Shown: piece after piece, positions 59,847 to 64,000 of the stretch | Position numbering within the stretch: position 1 is the first letter of the stretch | How the letters are laid out: the number at the start of each line of letters is the position of its first letter | Assembly (NCBI RefSeq): GCF_024679245.1 | Contig: NC_090172.1 | Coordinates: 2,616,001-2,680,000 of the forward strand | DNA: 64,000 nt | Origin: Pseudorasbora parva | Lineage: Eukaryota; Chordata; Actinopteri; Cypriniformes; Gobionidae | Direction of reading: 5' to 3' | Notes under the pieces: model-generated | Told to the model about the DNA's origin: nothing | Seen by the model: only the letters and a program-made list of their open reading frames with translations | The model's database searches: none | Translations under genes and position numbers: made by a program

Positions 59847-60234
59847 TGTCACATGCCTGTCCTGTCTTGTGTGCACATGTGGGTTTTGTCATGTCTTGCA
59901 TGTGCTCCTGTCATTGTCTGATCCCTCTCCCTTGTTATCTGATTAGTGTTGATTTCTCCCACCTGTTCCCTCTTGATTTCTTCCCTTTATAAGCTCCTTG
60001 TGTTTGTCAGTCTAGGTTGGATCCTTGTGTAATGTCTGCGTCTTCCGTCCTCCGTCCTCCCTGTGATTCTGTTGGTTTGTTTAAGTTTGTATTTATATTA
60101 TTCTATTATGTGTTTTCCCCCTCGTGGGTGTTTTGTTTTCTGTTTATGTTTATTTTTGTTATAAATAAATATATCATTTTCTGCACTTGAGTCCTCGCAC
60201 CAATTTCCTGTTTCCTCGTGTCCGTGACGTGACA
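59847..60234 (+). repeat. Right LTR
   Basis: 388 bp with no difference from the left LTR found by eye. Its first base follows directly the TAA stop of the internal frame (59844-59846). Confidence 0.92.
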
Positions 60235-60720
60235 AGTAGTAGACTGATTAATATCTGCTAACACTTTATTTATATTAACTACAAGTAACTTTGTAACTAC
60301 ATGTCAACTAACAGTTATTAGAGTGTCTGCTAACGCTTGATTTTGATTCTACTAACAAGTAATTTTGCAACAACATGTAAATTCTACTAACCTGAACCCT
60401 AACCTTAACTTTACAGTCTACTAATACTCTAATGACTGCTAGTTGACATGTAGTTACAAAGTTACTTGTAGTTAGTAGAATGTCTTAAGTGGACAATCTA
60501 AATAAAGTATAATGTAATATGGCACTGACGTTTATATGGCCCACTACAGTATTTTACATGACTTAAAAAAGTATATTGTCCAAAACATAACCCCATAATA
60601 TGGTAGATTGCAATCTGCAAACAAGGGCTCTGGGTTGTCAAATTTAAGTTTTTGCAATATTTTATGATCACTATATTCATATACCAGTATTTACAGTATC
60701 TTGGTACTTTGAAAAATTTC

Positions 60721-60999
60721 GGTAACACTTTAGTATGGGGAACACATATTCACTATTAACTCCGACTTTTGCCTCAATAAACTCCTAATTTACAGCTTAT
60801 TAATAGTTAGTAAGGTAGTTTTTGTAGCATTTAAGTTTAGGTATTGGGTCGGATTAAGGGATGTAGAATAAGCTCATGCAGAATAAGGCATTAATATGAG
60901 CTTTATAAGTGCTAATAAACAGAAAATATCCTAGTAATATGCATGATCATAAGCAACTAGTTAATAGTTTATAACTGAACCCTAAAATAAAGTGTTACC
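60721..60999 (+). mobile_element. GGTAACACTTTA MITE
   Basis: 279 bp, from ggtaacactttagtatgggg to aataaagtgttacc. Nearly identical to 40580-40858. Confidence 0.92.
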
Positions 61000-63277
61000 C
61001 AAATGATACTTTTATACAAAGACTCACAAAATAAGAAGACACCAGTAAATGTCCATGAATACAAGAATGCTTTCTAGAATTGCGATTTACTCACCGCTAT
61101 ATGTAATAAGTGCAGTAAAACATTGAGTTAAAATTAAAATAATATGACACTAGTTTGCAATAATCAAGTAGCATAGCTGTTTTTGTGCAGCTAAAAGAAC
61201 TGGAAGCTGATGACAATCAAGCCACACCTGTTTTTATGGTTAAAATAAGGTGGATAGTTTCTTCCTCTCTCCAGCATGTAAAGAGTCTCATTAAATGTTT
61301 CAGTAAACTATGAGGAGCTTCTGACAGATGGCATATGGAGTGTGTGTACTGTATATACCGTAGGGGGAGGAGATGTGTTGTTTTAATAGACCATAGACTG
61401 GATGGAGTACGCTAATGATCTGTAAGTTACCAATGCAGTCTCACAGCAGATCTGAACTGTTTTCAGGTACGCCCCAGTGACAGGTATATTTAGGTGCGTA
61501 CCTTCATGCGTAGTTTTTCTGAACATTTTTGTCCGATTCACATGAAATCGCCAACTCGTAAGCTACAATTTCCCATGAGATCAGGTTGCAAGTTCAATAC
61601 AACAAGCCATGAGTTCGGGAGGAAGAAAAGAGGGCATTTCTGGAACTCATACTACCATACAACTCTCCATAAACTACATGTGCACAATATGTTAATTGTC
61701 TATAAGCGCTGCATATAGATTTGCCAAAATGTGCAGCATACGACCAAAAAACAATGCATGAACTACTGTATCCTAAACACTGTCAACCCTAATGTTGTCT
61801 TTACTTAAACAAATCAAGTAATCTATAAATATTACTAGTTTAGTCCAAAAACTCAAAAATATAAGTTAGTATAACTTATTAACCTACAAAATACATAAAC
61901 TTAAGATTTCAAGTTGAATGAACTCAAAATCATAATTAATTATAATAGCTCACTCTGGTCTTGCTTTGATGTGATTGGCCATGCAAGCAGTTCTGTCTGG
62001 CAACAAGAACTAATTCACTGATTGGTGGACATTTACAAAAGGCGGTCCTTTTCTGTTGCTGATTCAAATTAAGATGGAGACTTTTTCATTGTGTGCCATC
62101 TTAAAATCGGCAAGTAAAAATTTGTAAGTTACTAAACATAACAATAATATGTGAACTAACATATAACTAACCAGACTGACTTTATTTCTGTTTTAATGAA
62201 AATAATAGTTTTGTTTGAAGTCACCATGATGGAGATCAGTGTTTGCTTTAGTTGGGCTCTTGACCCTTGACTGTTTTATAATATAATGTTTCTCTGGCTG
62301 TTTTGTGTTTGTGAGACACATTTGTTATTGAACACAAAGTCAAGAGAACATATCATCAAGTGATGGTGATTAATCATTGACGATGATAAGATCATCATGT
62401 ATTGGCAGAATCCCTGATCTCATGCAGAGTCTAATGAAATATTAATACAAATTTCCATGAGATTCTTTACTCTTGTGGTAATTGAACAATTTATTATTTT
62501 ATTTTTTGTGCACAAAACGTTTAAATCTACGGCAATAGTTAGACATGCACAGACATCCAGAATTCGTGTATGAATCTCTACAATGGTGACAATTATTTTT
62601 TTTTTATTTTTTAAATCTGATAAACAGACATAAAACAAGCTACAAAAACATCAGACCAAAACAGCAAAAGTAAAAGCAAATAGTACAAATCAATGGAAAT
62701 TTGTCACAATTCAGATGTATAATTTATTCATGCTGTAATGCATGCTGAAGTTTTGATTGGTTGTACCCAGCATGGTGTACTTAACTGCTGGTGTACCCAG
62801 TTTGGTGAACTTAACAATTTAAGTACAGTGAACGTGAGCACCAAGTTACGTGAACTTAAATATACAAGTTTTGGGAGACTCCATTACTTAATTGAATTGA
62901 AGGAATGAGTTTACTCAAATCAATTGAGTTCAATCACCTTATTAGGGTTTTCAGTGAAATACAACGTGCATCACTTTTCCTTTCATTTTGAGGTTGATAA
63001 ATTAACTTAAGAAACACCAAGGTCATGGGTTGAATGCTTAGAGAGTGTATGAAAGTGTGCTATTTATTCTGCGTTATTCACAATGTTAAAGAGTTGATTA
63101 TCAGGCTAAACATGGCCAAAAAAATAAAAATAATGAGTCGGACGTGTGATGGAGTACTTCTGTGCCAAATACACTCCTTCAGGATTAGAACAAGCTTTGG
63201 GAACGTTTTTTTTTTTAGCGTATGGCCCTGTATGACGTCATAAAGGTCGCAATTCCTTGTATGGAACTTATTCCAGA
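61000..63277. other. AT-rich stretch, no gene seen
   Basis: Short frames (61494-61718, 62420-62638 minus, 63034-63243) have no domains. 61796-61945 and 62740-62960 contain the aacttattaac/tgaactcaaa style of diverged AT-rich MITEs, seen also at 48013. Nothing further is supported. Confidence 0.4.
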
Positions 63278-63279
63278 TG

Positions 63280-63313
<34 letters not shown>

Positions 63314-63445
63314 AACCCGAGCACACACACACACACACACGCACACACACAAGAGCGTGTGCATCATCGAGCTTTGTTCGGGTTACGGGAGCCGTCGGCG
63401 GCACTGGCGTTGTTTTTAGACACGAGATCAACAATGTCACTAAAG

Positions 63446-63544
<99 letters not shown>

Positions 63545-63897
63545 CCTGTTTATGTGGTTTATGAGGACAAATCTGTATAACTACATGGGTATTACACTGG
63601 TATTACACTATAAATGTGGTTTATGAGGACATATCAAATGTCCTCATAATTCAAATGGCCTTAAAAACATACTAAATGATGTTTTTTTTGAGAAAGTAAA
63701 AATGCAGAATGTTTCTTGTGATGGGTAGGTTTAGGGGCAGTGTGTGTGTGTGTGATGGGTAGGTTTTGTGGCAGTGTGTGTGTGTGTGATGGGTAGGTTT
63801 AGGGGCAGTGTAAGGTGATAGAAAATACGGTTTGTACAGTATAAAAACCATTACGCCTATGGAGAGTCCCTGTAAACCACATAGACCAACATGCCCA
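63278..63897. repeat. CA and TG microsatellites with cassette copy
   Basis: (CA)n at 63281-63350 with gaccaacccg-type breaks, and (TG)n at 63448-63541. The shared cassette spacers follow (gagcctgtttatgtggttta, cattacgcctatggagagtc, gtaaaccacatagaccaaca). A short gatgggtaggttt/TG motif is repeated three times at 63719-63800. Confidence 0.88.
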
Positions 63898-64000
63898 CTG
63901 CACACCTCCACAAGCTCGTCTGTTTTCTGAAAGAATCGGTTCAGTGTATCCGTCTTTTATTAATATAATAAACTAAAGACTCTTCTGAGATATGAAGGAT

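Larger units (their letters stand above)
57569..60234 (+). mobile_element. Young non-autonomous LTR element with repeat-built ORF
   Basis: 2,666 bp. Two 388-bp LTRs (57569-57956, 59847-60234) start TGTCAC, end GTGACA, and look identical by eye. A polypurine tract aaggagggggtaa lies directly before the right LTR. The flanks attag (57564-57568) and agtag (60235-60239) are a possible 5-bp duplication with one mismatch. The interior encodes no protease, RT, RNase H or integrase, only the 623-residue repeat frame at 57975-59846. No canonical TGG-type primer-binding site is obvious after the left LTR (gaaggatccaaccata). It must borrow enzymes from a relative, probably of Gypsy type by LTR style. 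Confidence 0.88.
54788..60485. repeat. ~90-bp repeat array, interrupted by retroelements
   Basis: The unit taactacaagtaactttgta + actacatgtcaactagcagt + cattagagtattagtagact + gattaatatctgctaacact + ttatttatat is found at 54788-54900, 56572-56795, 57268-57568 and 60235-60345. An inverted copy lies at 60410-60480. The four direct blocks and the inverted arm were probably one short array or MITE that later received the LINE, SINE and LTR insertions between them. Confidence 0.8.

Overview
The window reads as intergenic or intronic DNA from a teleost fish, most likely a cyprinid (carp, minnow or zebrafish group). The reasons are the very high density of fish-type DNA transposons and MITEs, DIRS, LTR, LINE and SINE sequences, and very long CA/TG, GATA and ATGG microsatellites. 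I find no convincing exon of a host gene. All protein-coding capacity I can support belongs to mobile elements or their relics. Species and locus cannot be read from the sequence.

Layout. 1-3850: GGGTT-rich ~159-bp repeats, a 28-bp tandem array and a small foldback element. 3853-9212: an apparently complete DIRS-type tyrosine-recombinase retrotransposon on the minus strand (gag, RT-RNase H, recombinase) with 147-bp inverted terminal repeats and a textbook internal complementary region. 9221-14080: two nests of DNA transposons, one with a Myb/SANT-like relic. 14751-20568: a hAT-like element of which about 5 kb is a 38/39-bp minisatellite of some 130 copies. 21-36 kb: MITEs, TG cassettes, two Tc1-like relics, a TTAA-flanked element filled with 43-bp repeats, and a probable solo LTR carrying later insertions. 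36.3-38.9 kb: a 62-bp tandem array of 41 copies. 39-54.3 kb: more MITEs, a hAT relic with a BED-finger remnant, a 750-bp palindrome, large CA blocks, and ATGG and GATA arrays. 54.8-60.5 kb: a ~90-bp repeat array invaded by a LINE (itself invaded by a Kolobok-like, THAP-bearing element), a second LINE end, a tRNA-derived SINE, and a young LTR element with identical 388-bp LTRs. 61-64 kb: mostly AT-rich DNA ending in another TG cassette.

How it works together. The DIRS genes would act as one system: the gag-like protein packages, RT-RNase H copies the RNA, and the recombinase integrates a circular product. The inverted repeats and internal complementary region supply the templates. The most unusual object is the LTR element at 57569-60234. 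It has intact, seemingly identical LTRs and a polypurine tract, yet no protease, RT or integrase. Its only long frame (623 codons) consists of three successive families of in-frame short repeats. A recurring theme is that transposons here carry tandem-repeat arrays as internal cargo (14751-20568, 23756-24534, 57569-60234). A few single-copy stretches rich in homeodomain-like motifs (around 26.2-26.7, 39.65-40.1, 43.1-43.45 and 46.98-47.29 kb) could be conserved non-coding elements of a neighbouring gene.
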